A stretch of DNA of 64,000 nucleotides from PALSA-612 sp963776735 (GTDB lineage: Bacteria; Actinomycetota; Thermoleophilia; Gaiellales; Gaiellaceae), in assembly GCA_963776735.1 (NCBI GenBank), contig CAVZNV010000005.1, forward strand, positions 1 to 64,000. Direction: 5' to 3'. Positions 51,789-62,198 of this stretch are shown in pieces (position 1 is the first letter of the stretch; each line of letters opens with the position of its first letter). Under the pieces are notes generated by a model. The model saw nothing but the letters and a program-made list of their open reading frames with translations, did not search any database and had not been told where the DNA came from. A program made the position numbers and the translations under genes.

Positions 51789-52513
51789 CCGCGCGGCTTC
51801 CGCTCCCGCCGCTGACCCATTCGCGTCACGAGCACGGCGACGACGGTGACCAGGTAGATCTGTCCGAGGAGAGCCTCGGTGACGGCCAGCGTGTGTCCGA
51901 GGTTGCCCCTGGGCGTGTAATCGCCGTAGCCCAGCGTCGCCAGCGTGACGTAGCTGAAGTAGAGCCGCAGCGATCTCGTCCCGTCCATGCCCTGCGCGAA
52001 GAACGGCCCGGAGCCGGCAGCCGCGACGACGCCGTACAGGAACAGGAAGATCATCCCGAGCAGGACGTAGATGCAGATCGCGCCGATGATGGACTGGGCG
52101 TTCACCTCGTCCTGGTCGATCACGCTGAGCGCGATCACGAACGCGATCACGAACGTCAGGAGGCCGGAGATCCCGGCGACCGTGGCCGTCAGCGTCGTTC
52201 CCGTCCAGACGAGGTTGAGCGCCGCGGCGAGGACTGCGATCACGAGAAACGCCACGCTCATTCGCGAGGTGGCCGCGGCGACGCCGGAGGTCCAGAAGGC
52301 GGAGACCAGCGTCACGCTCTGGAGCAGGACGAGGACGCTCGCGGTCCAGCGCGCATCGGGGGCCGTTGCGATGAAGACGAACGAGACGACGATCAGCGCA
52401 AGCACGACGCCGTGGCTGTGGCTCGCGCGGCGGCGAAGCATCCTCGTGCGCAGCGGACCAAGAGGCTTCTCGACCTCGATCGTTCCTTCCGGCTGACGCA
52501 CGTCTCCCGCCAT
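51785..52513 (-). CDS. Potassium channel-like membrane protein
   Basis: 242 residues with about six hydrophobic segments and one pore motif TLATLGYGDYTP near 198-209, the K+ selectivity filter. No RCK domain, so gating is by another signal. Its start faces the lipoprotein gene with 18 bases between them. Coupling with PPK2 suggests energy or ion stress. Confidence 0.85.
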   Translation of the reverse strand: MAGDVRQPEGTIEVEKPLGPLRTRMLRRRASHSHGVVLALIVVSFVFIATAPDARWTASVLVLLQSVTLVSAFWTSGVAAATSRMSVAFLVIAVLAAALNLVWTGTTLTATVAGISGLLTFVIAFVIALSVIDQDEVNAQSIIGAICIYVLLGMIFLFLYGVVAAAGSGPFFAQGMDGTRSLRLYFSYVTLATLGYGDYTPRGNLGHTLAVTEALLGQIYLVTVVAVLVTRMGQRRERKPRG

Positions 52514-52531
52514 CGTGCGAGAGTCTGACGT

Positions 52532-53101
52532 ATGGGAAGAACCCTGTTCGTGGTGGTCGGCTTGGCGGCCGTGCTCGGTCTCGCCGCCGGGTGCGGTTCG
52601 AGCGGCAGCTCCGAAGGGACTCTGCAGACGACGACGATCACGCCGGCAGCGGCTTTCGCCGAGGGTCTCTGCTCGGCGGCGTCGACCTACAAGCACTCGG
52701 TGAAGACAGCCACCTCCTCGCTCAAGGGCGGCAAGCCGACCAAGGGCGACGTCAAGGGAGCGGTCGACGACCTCACCGCCGCGACGCAGAAGCTCGTCAC
52801 GGACCTGAAGGCGCTCGACGCGCCGACCACCTCCGATGGCCAGAAGGCGAAGCAGGCGGTCTCGGGACTCGCGACGGAGCTCCAGAACGACCTCCAGGCG
52901 ATCAAGGCGTCGCTCCAGGCGATCTCCTCGGTCGCCGACATCCCGAGCGTCGCAACCACGGTCTCGGCGACGCTCCAGGCCGCCCAGAGCGAGATCACAG
53001 CGGCGGTCGCCCAGCTGCAGGCGCTCGACCCGAAGAGCGAGCTGCAGCAGGCGTTTCAGAGCTCCGGCGCCTGCAAGTCTCTGTCATCCTCGTCGGGCTG
53101 A
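52532..53101 (+). CDS. Secreted lipoprotein, helical
   Basis: 189 residues: signal peptide with lipobox LAAGC (Cys 21), a Thr/Ser linker and a long helical domain rich in Lys/Ala/Asp/Gln (about 45-180), with cysteines near 47 and 182 that could pair. Unknown function; envelope-anchored. Confidence 0.75.
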   Translation: MGRTLFVVVGLAAVLGLAAGCGSSGSSEGTLQTTTITPAAAFAEGLCSAASTYKHSVKTATSSLKGGKPTKGDVKGAVDDLTAATQKLVTDLKALDAPTTSDGQKAKQAVSGLATELQNDLQAIKASLQAISSVADIPSVATTVSATLQAAQSEITAAVAQLQALDPKSELQQAFQSSGACKSLSSSSG

Positions 53102-53130
53102 GCCGCACGACCGAACCCGCGAACCTCTCC

Positions 53131-54501
53131 GTGGCCGAGCGAACGGCGCTCGGCAAGGCCGCGCGCGGCCGGGCACCCCGCTCGGGCCAGTCGGCCTTCG
53201 AGCCGGCGCACGACCGCGACCCGCTCGCCCTGCTGGAGCAGCAGGACGGGAACCGCGTGCCGGAACTGGTGCCGATCCGCTACGGACGGATGGCGACGTC
53301 GCCGTTCGCGTTCTTCCGCGGCGCGGCCGTGGTGATGGCGCACGACCTCACCGGAACCCCGGGAGCCGGCCTCGCCGTCCAGCTGTGCGGCGACGCGCAC
53401 CTGTCGAACTTCGGCGGCTTCGCGTCGCCCGAGCGGGCGCTCGTCTTCGACGTCAACGACTTCGACGAGACGCATCCGGGGCCGTTCGAGTGGGATTTGA
53501 AACGGCTGGCCGCGAGCTTCGAGATCGCGGGACGGGACCGCGGGTTCTCACCGGCCAATCGCCGCGTCGCGGTGCTCACCGCGGTCGGCTCGTACCGCGA
53601 GGCGATTGCGGGCTTCGCAGCCGAACGGAACCTCGACGTCTGGTACGCGCGGCTCGACGCGACGGCGATCGAGGCCCGGCTTGCGGACTCGCGCGACCGG
53701 GCAGGCGCGAAGGCGGTGTCGCGGCAGGTCGAGCAGGCGCACACGCGTGACAGCCTGAAGGCGTTCGCGCAACTGACCGAGGTCGTCCGGGGCGAGCCGA
53801 GGATCGTCTCCAACCCGCCGCTCGTCGTGCCGCTCCGGGACCTCGGCGGTGAAGGCGCGCAGAACTCCTACGAGCTGCACGCGCTCTATCGCGCCTACCG
53901 GCGATCGCTCGCACCCGACCGGCGAACGGTGCTCGACGGCTTCCGGGTCTGCGACGTCGCCCGCAAGATCGTCGGTGTCGGCAGCGTCGGCACGCGCTGC
54001 TGGATCGTCCTGCTCCTCGGACGCGACGACGCCGACCCGCTCTTCCTGCAGATCAAGGAGGCGAACCGGTCGGTGTTCGAGTTCGCGCTCGGCAAGAGCC
54101 GGTTCCGCAACCAGGGGCAGCGAGTGGTCGAGGGGCAGCGGCTGCTCCAGGGGGCGACGGACATCTTCCTCGGCTGGATGCGTGCCGGAACGGCCGGCGA
54201 CGAGCCCGCCCGCGACTACTACGTCCGGCAGCTCTGGGACTGGAAGACGTCCGTGAAGCTGGACTCGGTCACGGCGGCCGGGCTCGCCGAGTACGCCCAG
54301 ATGTGCGGGTGGACGCTCGCGCACGCGCACGCGCGCTCCGGGGACCGCGTCGCCGTCGCCGGGTATCTCGGCAAGAGCGACTCGTTCGACCGGGCGCTGG
54401 CGGCGTTCGCAGACGCCTACGCAGACCGGAACGAGCGGGACTACGAGGCCCTTCGGAAGGCTGTCGGTTCGGGTCGGATCGTGGCTGAGACAGGCATCTA
54501 G
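53131..54501 (+). CDS. DUF2252 family protein
   Basis: 456 residues. Family blocks: VPELVPIRYGRM near 37-48, FFRGAAVVMAHDL near 57, QLCGDAHLSNFGGFASPER near 84-102, VFDVNDFDETHPGPFEWDLKRLA and the C-terminal LKDFAADAYADQNERDY-like segment. The family resembles protein-kinase-like/aminoglycoside-phosphotransferase folds, but activity is unproven. I choose the GTG at 53131; the frame is open further upstream. The stop codon TAG at 54499-54501 coincides with the first bases of the 222-bp inverted-repeat element, so the natural C-terminus may have been a few residues longer. Confidence 0.85.
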   Translation: MAERTALGKAARGRAPRSGQSAFEPAHDRDPLALLEQQDGNRVPELVPIRYGRMATSPFAFFRGAAVVMAHDLTGTPGAGLAVQLCGDAHLSNFGGFASPERALVFDVNDFDETHPGPFEWDLKRLAASFEIAGRDRGFSPANRRVAVLTAVGSYREAIAGFAAERNLDVWYARLDATAIEARLADSRDRAGAKAVSRQVEQAHTRDSLKAFAQLTEVVRGEPRIVSNPPLVVPLRDLGGEGAQNSYELHALYRAYRRSLAPDRRTVLDGFRVCDVARKIVGVGSVGTRCWIVLLLGRDDADPLFLQIKEANRSVFEFALGKSRFRNQGQRVVEGQRLLQGATDIFLGWMRAGTAGDEPARDYYVRQLWDWKTSVKLDSVTAAGLAEYAQMCGWTLAHAHARSGDRVAVAGYLGKSDSFDRALAAFADAYADRNERDYEALRKAVGSGRIVAETGI

Positions 54502-54720
54502 ATGATTGATGCCACGATCTCACGCGCTCGGCTACGCGGTCTGGCGTGTCTGGGCCGCTCCCGCCCGGCAGAGCCCGGCGAAGCCGGCCTCCGCCAGACG
54601 TGTGCTTCACGCCGCCGCGTCGTCACCGATACGCCCGCGTATCGGCGACGCCACGTCGCCGCGCCCCAGAGCAGCCAGCCCACGCCCCGAGGAGCACGAT
54701 CTCGTGGCATCAACCATCTA
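54499..54720. mobile_element. MITE-like element with 19-bp terminal inverted repeats and TA ends
   Basis: Left end TAGATGATTGATGCCACGA (54499-54517) and right end, complemented, TAGATGGTTGATGCCACGA (54702-54720), 18 of 19 identical. Both ends carry TA, as in the target duplications of IS630/mariner elements. The 222-base body encodes no convincing protein and contains further inverted repeats, such as CCGATACG / CGTATCGG near 54627-54646. No transposase is present in the window, so a non-autonomous MITE or a large structured RNA element is likely. Confidence 0.6.
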
Positions 54721-54830
54721 GCCCGACCGGCGTCACCCGAAAGAGGTGAGGAGCCGGAAAGCCTCGATATGCTGCAAACGGCACGTCTCGAGCTTCGCGC
54801 TCCAGGCCCCCCGAGAGACGAGGAGTTGGG
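54721..54830. other. Intergenic leader before the sensor kinase gene
   Basis: About 110 bases after the inverted-repeat element with no other gene seen. It ends in an RBS (GACGAGGAG) for the TTG start of the sensor kinase. The element therefore sits directly in the promoter region of the two-component system. Confidence 0.5.
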
Positions 54831-56618
54831 TTGAGCTCGATCTTCGCCGCGGACCGGATCTCCGTCATTCGCGAACCGTCGCTGACTCCTGCCCGGGCTG
54901 CAGCGATGCTCGGCGCGGGCGCCGTCGCAGCCGGGTTGACCGCCTGGTCGGCTGCAGAGAGCACCGTTCTCGTCGCCCCCGACGCAGCGGCGACGCTGCG
55001 GACGGCTGTTGTCGTCGCCTATACCGTCGGCGGCGTCTTCACGCTCTGGCGCGGGCAGACCGGCCGGTTCGGCTACCTGCTCGTCCTGCTCGGGCTGTTC
55101 TACGCGTTGACGAGCCTCGTCGCGTCTGCCGACGCCGACGTGCACTCCGCCGGCAGGCTCCTCAATGCGGCGTTCGTCGGCCTCTACGTGTTCGTCTTCC
55201 TCGCCTTCCCCTCGGGGCGGCTCGGCTCGAGGTTCGAGCGCGTGATCGTCGGCGTCTACGTCGCCGGTGCGGCGTTGCTCTGGCCCGTCGTCGCCCTGAC
55301 CGCGGCCAGGCTTCCGGCCGGCGGCGTGTTAACCGACTGCGGGAGCAACTGTCCCGGCAACGGTTTCCAGGTCTGGGACGTCTCGCCGCGTGCTCCGGAG
55401 GCGGCCGTCGCCGTCATGACCGCCGGGGTCGCGTTCGCAGCCGTCTACGTTCTCGCGCGGCGAGCCTGGTCGCCGATCGGCCTCGAGCGCCGTACCGTCG
55501 CGCCGATCCTCCTGGCGGGAATCGTGGTGATCCTTTCCTACGTCGTGTTCAGCGCTCATCCGGTCTCCGGACACTGGCGAGACGTGAATCTCGTCGTCGC
55601 CGGCACCGCGGCGCTCTTCGCGCCCATCGCGTTCGTCCTCGCCCCGCTCAACGGGGAGCTGTACGTCTCGCGGGGCATGTGGCGAGGCCTTTCCAGGATC
55701 GACTACGCGCAGCTCGAGCCGGGCCAGGTCGAGAGCGTCTGCCGATCCGCGCTCGGCGACAGATCGCTGCGGCTGGCTGTCGCGGTTCCGGGCGGCGCGC
55801 TCCGCGACGTCCACGACCAGCCGATCGAGCTTCCGTTCGGCCCCGACTCCGTGACGGAGATCTCCCGCCCGGAGGGTTCCTGTGCGGTCGTCCACGATCT
55901 CACGCTCGGCCGCGCCTACCGCCCCGTGGTGGAGCGTGTCGGAGCGCTCGCCTTCACGCTCGTCGACTACACCCGCGCCGTCCGGGAGCTCGTGCTCTCG
56001 CGGCGGCGCATCGCCGAGCGCGACAGCGAGGAGCGGCGCAGCCTCGAACGCGACCTCCACGACGGCGCGCAGCAGCGGTTGCTTGCGATCCAGATGAAGC
56101 TGGCCGGGCTCGGCGGCAGCCTTCGCGGGACGGATCTCGAGGCCGCCGTCGCGGACGTGTCGGGCGACGCGGCGTCCGCGGTCGAGGAGCTTCGGCGCCT
56201 GGCGCACGGCATCTACCCGCCGCTTCTGCTCGAACGCGGACTCGGCGACGCGCTGCGGGAGCAGTCGGTGCCGCCCTCCATCCTCGTACGAGTCGCAGAC
56301 AACGGTGTCGGCCGCGCGGCTCCGGCGGTCGAACGGGCGCTCTACTTCGCCACGCTCGAGGCGATGCAGAACGCCACCAAACATGCCGGCGCCTCGACGC
56401 TGACGGTCACGCTAGAACCCCTCGGCGACCTCGTCGAGGTGACGGTCGCCGACGACGGAGCCGGCTTCGACGCCCAGGCGTCGCACAACGGGACGGGGCT
56501 GACCGGCATCCGCGACCGGATCGGCTCGGTCGGCGGCGAGGTCGAGATCGCATCCGGCCCGGGTGGAGGCACCGTCGTCCGCTACCTCGTGCCGCGGCAA
56601 CCGGACGGCGAGCCGTGA
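54831..56618 (+). CDS. Membrane sensor histidine kinase (NarL-partner, DesK-like)
   Basis: 595 residues from the TTG at 54831 (RBS GACGAGGAG). About eight N-terminal TM segments (roughly 22-290), a linker region, phospho-acceptor H410 in RDLHDGAQQR, HATPase with ATLEAMQNATKH and DDGAGFDAQ. Signal unknown. It overlaps the regulator gene by four bases. Confidence 0.9.
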   Translation: MSSIFAADRISVIREPSLTPARAAAMLGAGAVAAGLTAWSAAESTVLVAPDAAATLRTAVVVAYTVGGVFTLWRGQTGRFGYLLVLLGLFYALTSLVASADADVHSAGRLLNAAFVGLYVFVFLAFPSGRLGSRFERVIVGVYVAGAALLWPVVALTAARLPAGGVLTDCGSNCPGNGFQVWDVSPRAPEAAVAVMTAGVAFAAVYVLARRAWSPIGLERRTVAPILLAGIVVILSYVVFSAHPVSGHWRDVNLVVAGTAALFAPIAFVLAPLNGELYVSRGMWRGLSRIDYAQLEPGQVESVCRSALGDRSLRLAVAVPGGALRDVHDQPIELPFGPDSVTEISRPEGSCAVVHDLTLGRAYRPVVERVGALAFTLVDYTRAVRELVLSRRRIAERDSEERRSLERDLHDGAQQRLLAIQMKLAGLGGSLRGTDLEAAVADVSGDAASAVEELRRLAHGIYPPLLLERGLGDALREQSVPPSILVRVADNGVGRAAPAVERALYFATLEAMQNATKHAGASTLTVTLEPLGDLVEVTVADDGAGFDAQASHNGTGLTGIRDRIGSVGGEVEIASGPGGGTVVRYLVPRQPDGEP

Positions 56619-57274
56619 TCAGGGTCGTTCTCGGCGAGGACAGCTTCCTCGTCCGCAAGGGAGTCGAGCGCATCCTCTCCGTCGACGGCGACATCGAGGT
56701 CGTCGCCTCCTGTGAGAGCTTCGACGATGTCCTCGCCGCGGTCGACCGCTTCCGTCCCGACGCCGTCGTTACGGACATTCGCATGCCCCCGACCTGCACG
56801 GACGAGGGGATCCGGCTCGCGAACGAGCTCCGCGCGTCCCATCCGGGCACGGGAGTCGTCGTGCTCAGCCAGCACGCGAGCGCCCTCTACGCACACGCGT
56901 TGCTCGCGGACGGCGCGGGAGGCCGCGCCTACATGCTCAAGGACAGGATCGTCGACGGAGCCGCGCTGACGGGGGTGATCCGCGAAGTGGCCGCGGGAGG
57001 CATGCACGTCGACCCCGCCGTCGTCGACGCTGTCGTGACGCGCGCCGACCACAAGACCGCCGACCCCTGGAAACGGCTGACGCCGCGCGAGACCGAGGTG
57101 CTCGCGCTGCTTGCGGGCGGAGACACGAACGCCCTCATCGCCGAGAAGCTTTCGATCAGCAAGCGCGCCGTCGAGCGCCACGTCAACGCGATCTTCACCA
57201 AGCTCGAGCTGCAGGACTCCGAGCACGTCAGCCGCCGCGTCAAGGCGGCCTTGCTGTTCCTCCAACCGCACTGA
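56615..57274 (+). CDS. Response regulator, NarL/LuxR type
   Basis: 219 residues from the GTG at 56615: receiver with D54 (VVTDIRMP) and K108 (MLKDR), and a LuxR helix-turn-helix (about 150-205; LTPRETEVLALLAGG). Partner of the preceding kinase. A stable hairpin about 60 bases downstream could end the transcript. Confidence 0.92.
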   Translation: MIRVVLGEDSFLVRKGVERILSVDGDIEVVASCESFDDVLAAVDRFRPDAVVTDIRMPPTCTDEGIRLANELRASHPGTGVVVLSQHASALYAHALLADGAGGRAYMLKDRIVDGAALTGVIREVAAGGMHVDPAVVDAVVTRADHKTADPWKRLTPRETEVLALLAGGDTNALIAEKLSISKRAVERHVNAIFTKLELQDSEHVSRRVKAALLFLQPH

Positions 57275-57549
57275 CCGGGGTCAGATTCCTGCGAGGGTTC
57301 GTTGACGGATGCCCGGCCACGACCTCGCGCGCCCGATCCGCTCGCGTCATCCCGAGCGGATGAGTCTCATCGTGGGTGGTGCGGACAGCCACCGCGACTC
57401 AGTAGAAACACGCAAAGCGCGGTGGTGGACACCTTCATCCAGATCGGGTGAGGCCCTGACGAAAACCCCGGCGGTTCCTGGGAGAGATACGTGGGACGGC
57501 GCGGGGAGAGCGCGTCGTCGGGAGTGCAACCAACCAGGAAGGTGGCTCG
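57275..57549. other. Intergenic region with a hairpin before the LuxR regulator
   Basis: 275 bases, no gene seen. TCCGCTCG / CGAGCGGA (57337-57360, eight-base loop) is a likely terminator of the two-component operon; the rest is the promoter region of the following gene, with RBS AGGAAGG near 57537. Confidence 0.5.
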
Positions 57550-59631
57550 ATGCCCTCTCGAGCTTCCGCACAGCCCGTTCGACGACTGACGTACCCGCCC
57601 CTGGTCGGAAACGGGCGCGGATCGATTCGCGCGCCGCGGGCAGCGACGGACGAAGTCTCGCGCACCGCCCTTGTCAACCGGCTGCGCGCCGCTGCCTCGC
57701 TTCCCGTCGCCGCGATCGTCGCGCCGGACGGCTACGGCAAGACGACGCTGCTCGCGCAGTGGGCGGCGCGCGATCCTCGTCAGTTCTCCTTCGTCGAGCT
57801 CGAGACGACAGGCGCCGAGTTGCAGGCCGAACGGATCGCAGATGTGGCCGCGGCCGCGCTCGACGGCGGAGCACCCTTCGTCCTCGCCGTGGACGACGCC
57901 GACCTGCTCGACGAGGACGCGGCCGACATGGTCGCCGCCGTCATCCGCCGTCTGCCCCCCGGCTCGACCCTGGCGCTCGCCGGGCGGACGCTGCCGATTC
58001 CCTCGGTCCCGCGGCTGCGGGCGAACGGCGCCTTGATCGAGCTCGGCCCAGCCGATCTCGCCTTCACACGGCGCGAGGCGCGTGCACTGCTCCGGTCGCG
58101 CGGCCTCGAACAGACGGACGGCGAGCTCGCGGCGCTGCTGCGGGCGACGGAGGGCTGGCCCGTGGCGATCGCCGACGACGCGCACGCCTTGCTGCTCCTG
58201 GACGGCCTCCCCCGCGCGCAGCGCGAGTTCCTGCGGCGCACCTCGATCCTCGATCGCCTCGACGGGCCGCTCTGCGACGCAGTTCTGGGACGACGCGACT
58301 CGTCGCGCGCGATCGCGGCCCTCGCCCCGGCGACCCCGTTCCTCGTGCCGCTCGATCGTGCCGGCGAGGCGTTCCGCCATCACCGGACGATGCGCATGCA
58401 GCTCCGCAGCGAGCTGGAAGAGCTCGAGCCGGACCTCGTCCCGCTCCTGGAGCGGCGGGCGGCCGACTGGTTCGAAGCGGCGGGTGACGCGGAGAGCGCG
58501 ATGCGCTGCGCGCTCGAGGTCGGCGACGCCGGGCGAGCGGCCAGGATCATCGAAGACGAGCTGGCGCTGCCACTCCACAACGCCGGCCGCGACGCCGAGC
58601 TCTCGGGCTGGCTCGACGTGCTCGAGGGAACGGGAGAGCTGGAGCGCCGGCCGCGCCTCGCCGCCTTCGCCGCACGCATGCACGCTCAGAGGGGCAACGG
58701 GCGAACGGCCGAGCAGCGGCTCGCACTGACCGGCGACGATCCCAGCGGGAGGCTCGTGCGGGCCGCCCGCTGCCGGGACGGTGTGGCAACGATGCTGTCA
58801 ACCTCCGAGACGTCGCTGACGGAGCTCGACGACGACGACCCGTGGCTGGCGTATGCGTTGCTGCTCGAGGGCACCGGCCACGCCCTCCTCGGCCGGAAGG
58901 AGCAAGGTGACGCCGTCCTCGCCCGCGCAGTCGATACGGCCGAGCAGCTCGGCGTGACCGAGACGCGCGTTCTCGCGCTCACCCAGCGCGCGCTGCTCTG
59001 CGCCGGCGAAGGCGATCGCACGGGCGCCGACGCCCTGCTCGCCGAGGCGCTCGGGTGCGTCGACCACCACGGGCTCGCCGCCTATCCGGTCTGCGCGCTC
59101 ACCTTCGCAGCCGCCGCGCGTTCGCACCTGCTTCGCGGTGCGTCGGGGCACGCCGGGACGATGCTGGCCCGGGCTCGCCGGCTTGCCGAAAGCCTGAGCG
59201 GCGAGCTCCCGTGGCTCGCGGCGCAGACCCGCCTCGAGCTGGCGTGGGGGTACGCGGCACTGCGCAGTTCGGTAGCGAACGAGATGCTTGCGAAGCTCGA
59301 CGAGCTCCTCGCCTCGACCGACCTCGGCGTCCTCGCGGACGAGCGCGGCCGGCTCGCGGCCGAGCTCCGCGTCGAACCAGCGAACGGAAGCACGAGAACG
59401 GCCGGCCTCACGCAGGCGGAGCTTCGCCTCCTGCCGTTGCTCGCGACCCACCTGTCGTTCCGGGAGATCGGCCTGCGCTTCTACCTGTCGCGCAACACGG
59501 TGAAGACACAGGCGATCTCCGTCTACCGCAAGCTCGGCGCGTCGAGCCGGAGCGAGGCCGTCGAGCGCGCGATCAGGCTCGGTCTCGTCGAGCCGGACGT
59601 CGATGCCGAGAACCTCATCCCCACCGGATGA
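57550..59631 (+). CDS. MalT-like (LAL) LuxR-family transcriptional regulator, copy 1
   Basis: 693 residues: P-loop APDGYGKTTLL at 58-68, Walker B FVLAVDDADLL near 112-122, a long TPR-like helical middle and a C-terminal LuxR helix-turn-helix (LTQAELRLLPLLATHLSFREIG near 617-640; NTVKTQAISVYRKL). Large ATP-binding LuxR-type activators like MalT. Inducer unknown. Tandem with a second, frameshifted paralogue. Confidence 0.9.
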   Translation: MPSRASAQPVRRLTYPPLVGNGRGSIRAPRAATDEVSRTALVNRLRAAASLPVAAIVAPDGYGKTTLLAQWAARDPRQFSFVELETTGAELQAERIADVAAAALDGGAPFVLAVDDADLLDEDAADMVAAVIRRLPPGSTLALAGRTLPIPSVPRLRANGALIELGPADLAFTRREARALLRSRGLEQTDGELAALLRATEGWPVAIADDAHALLLLDGLPRAQREFLRRTSILDRLDGPLCDAVLGRRDSSRAIAALAPATPFLVPLDRAGEAFRHHRTMRMQLRSELEELEPDLVPLLERRAADWFEAAGDAESAMRCALEVGDAGRAARIIEDELALPLHNAGRDAELSGWLDVLEGTGELERRPRLAAFAARMHAQRGNGRTAEQRLALTGDDPSGRLVRAARCRDGVATMLSTSETSLTELDDDDPWLAYALLLEGTGHALLGRKEQGDAVLARAVDTAEQLGVTETRVLALTQRALLCAGEGDRTGADALLAEALGCVDHHGLAAYPVCALTFAAAARSHLLRGASGHAGTMLARARRLAESLSGELPWLAAQTRLELAWGYAALRSSVANEMLAKLDELLASTDLGVLADERGRLAAELRVEPANGSTRTAGLTQAELRLLPLLATHLSFREIGLRFYLSRNTVKTQAISVYRKLGASSRSEAVERAIRLGLVEPDVDAENLIPTG

Positions 59632-59739
59632 TGCAGCCCGGCCCCTGAGGGAGTCGAATCGCGGCGCGGCCCGGTCCCGTTGTCCGGGAGCCGCGGCGAG
59701 AAAAGAGGAGCATTTGCGGCGACGAAGGTTTTCCGGCTG

Positions 59740-62008
59740 ATGGCGTTCTCGGGCTCCGCTCTGGCCGCGCACGATCCGCTGGCCACTGCAGATTCCAGGC
59801 TCGGCCCGCCCCGTCTCCGCGGGGGGACGATCGCGCGCGGCGCGCTGCTCGAACGGCTTCGGCCCACCCCTCCCGCGGGCGTCGCGCTCGTGGTCGCGCC
59901 GGCCGGCTACGGGAAGACGACACTGCTTGCGGGACCTGTTCTGGCACCCCTCGCCGGAGCCGGTCGCCTGGCTCAGCGTCGACGAGCGCGACAACGATCC
60001 GATCGCGCTGCTGAGCGCGCTCGCGTTCGCGCTCAACCGCATCGGCGCCTGCGACCGGCAGCTCGTCCAGGCGCTCGCCAAGCCGCGGAGCTCGCTGTCG
60101 GCGGTGCTCGGCCGGCTCGGCCGGTCGCTCGAGGCCGCGGGGCCGTTCGTCCTGATCGTCGACGACCTGCACCTGCTCGAGTCCAGGGAGAGCCTCGGCG
60201 TCGTCCGCCGCCTCGTCGAGAAGCTTCCGCCGACCGCGCGGCTGGTGCTCGCGAGCCGCACGCAGCCACCCGTGCCGCTGGCACCGTACCGGTCGAAGGG
60301 CCGGCTGATCGAGCTCGGGATCGAGGATCTGAGGCTGACCGAGGAGGAGACCGGCCTGCTCCTCCGGAGCACCGGCATCTCGGTCACGGACGCCGACGTG
60401 GCCGAGATCGCCGCTCGCACGGAGGGCTGGCCCGCCGGTGTCTATCTCGCGGCGCTGGCCGCGCAGACGACGCGCGAGCCGGGCAGCCTGACCGCCTTCC
60501 ACGGCTCGGACCGCTTCGTCAGCGAGTACGTCCGGGCCGAGCACCTCGCCTACCTGCCGGACGAGGACGTCGACTTCATGCTGCGCGCCTCGGTGCTCGA
60601 CCGGCTGTCCGGCCCGATCTGCGACGCCGTGCTGCGCCGCCTCGGCTCGGCCGAGGCGCTCGAGCGATTGGCACGAACGAACCTCTTCCTGATCCCGCTG
60701 TCGAGCACGAAGCCTCGTTCGTACCGGTTCCAGCGGCTCTTTCGCGAGGCGCTGCGGGCCGAGCTCGACCGCAGCCGCCCCGAGCTCGCGTGGACGCTCG
60801 CCGCGCGCGCGTCGGCGTGGTGCGAGGCGAACGGCGACATCCAGAGCGCCGTCGAGTACGCGCGCGCCGCGGGCGAACGCGACCGGTTCGCGGCGCTGCT
60901 CGAGCGCTGCGCCCTGCCGCTCTACTACGGCGGACGGCTCGCGACCGTCGAGCGTTGGCTCGACGAGCTCGACGTCGCCGAGCTCGAGCGGCATCCGGCT
61001 CTCGCGGCGGTCGGCGCGCTCGTCTACGGGCTGGAGGGCCGCCGGGCGCGTGCCGAGCAGTGGGCCGCCGTCGCCGAGCGCGCTCCGGCCGACACGACGA
61101 TGCCGGACGGCAGCCCGCTCGAGGCCTGGTCGGCGATGTTGCGCGCCGCGATGTGCGCCTCGGGCATCGAGCAGATGCGCCGCGACGCCGAGCTCTCGTT
61201 CGCCACGCTCGCTCCGAAGAGCCTCTGGCACCCGGCCGCACTGCTGCTGCTCGCCGTCGCGCACGCCCTCGGGGGCGAGACGCGCTCGGCGGACGCGCTG
61301 CTCGTGCAGGCACACGCGAGCGCGACGGCGCGCGACGCGACCGAGACCGCCGCCTGCGCCCTCGCCGAGCGATCGCTCCTCGCCGGCGCCGACGGGCGCT
61401 GGGACGACGCCGAGACGCTGGTCGTCGAGGCGCGCGACGCGCTGCGCGAAGCCCATCTCGACGACTACTCGACGAGCGCGATCGTCTACGCCGCGAGCGC
61501 GCACGCCGCCGTGCAGCACGGAAACTGGGTTCGCGCCCGGGCCGATCTCGACCGCGTCGAGCGGCTGCTGCCGAGCCTGACCGACGCGTTTCCGTGGCTG
61601 AACGCGCAGGTCCGAGTCCAGGCGGCGCGCGCACGGCTCGGGCTCTCCGACCTCGACGGAGCCACGGCACTCGTCACCGAGTTCCTCACCTCGGGGCGCG
61701 ACCTCGGGAAACTGACGACGGAGGCAGACGCGCTCGCCGAGGAGCTCGAGGCGCGCGCGCGGCCCGCGGGCGGCGGCTGCGAGCAGCTAACCCCGGCCGA
61801 GCGCCGCCTGCTGCCGCTCCTGACCACGCACCTCACCTTCCGCGAGATCGCCGAGCACCTCAACGTCTCGCGTAACACGGTCAAGACGCAGGCGATCTGC
61901 ACCTACCGGAAGCTCGGCGCCTCCTCGCGCAGCGAGGCGATCCAGCGGGCGGTCGAGCTCGGACTCGTCACGCGCTCGAGCGTGCTCGAGCCGGCGCCAA
62001 CCCCGTAG
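59740..62008 (+). CDS. MalT-like (LAL) LuxR-family regulator, copy 2, frameshifted
   Basis: Starts at the ATG at 59740 and reads through the P-loop APAGYGKTTLL near residue 55-62; the frame shifts at about 59926 and continues as RDLFWHPSPEPVAWLSVDERDND to a normal C-terminal LuxR domain (LTPAERRLLPLLTTHLTFREIA). Removing one base gives a protein of about 755 residues. It is closer in type to the classical MalT than copy 1. Ends in a strong terminator. Confidence 0.85.
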
Positions 62009-62072
62009 CGCGATCGATTCATGCGATCGGGACGACGCAGCGGACGCTGCGGCGGTGGATCCTGCACGGACA

Positions 62073-62120
62073 GGCGGGCGTTTCCGAGAGAGGGCCCGGA
62101 AGCGCCCGCCGCTCCTTTTC
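62073..62120 (+). terminator. Rho-independent terminator after LAL copy 2
   Basis: Stem GGCGGGCGTTTCC / GGAAGCGCCCGCC (62073-62085 and 62098-62110, one G-T pair), followed by GCTCCTTTTCG. Confidence 0.75.
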
Positions 62121-62198
62121 GTCCACCCTGGGTGATGCCTTCGTGACGGGGCGCGCAAACACTGGCAGCGCCCAGTCCATTTTCGGAGGAGGTGGAGC

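Noticed and set aside
54498..55145. Minus-strand frame through the inverted-repeat element and kinase start
   Set aside because: No RBS, no homology, and it overlaps the well-supported kinase gene; the end motif repeats only because of the inverted repeat.
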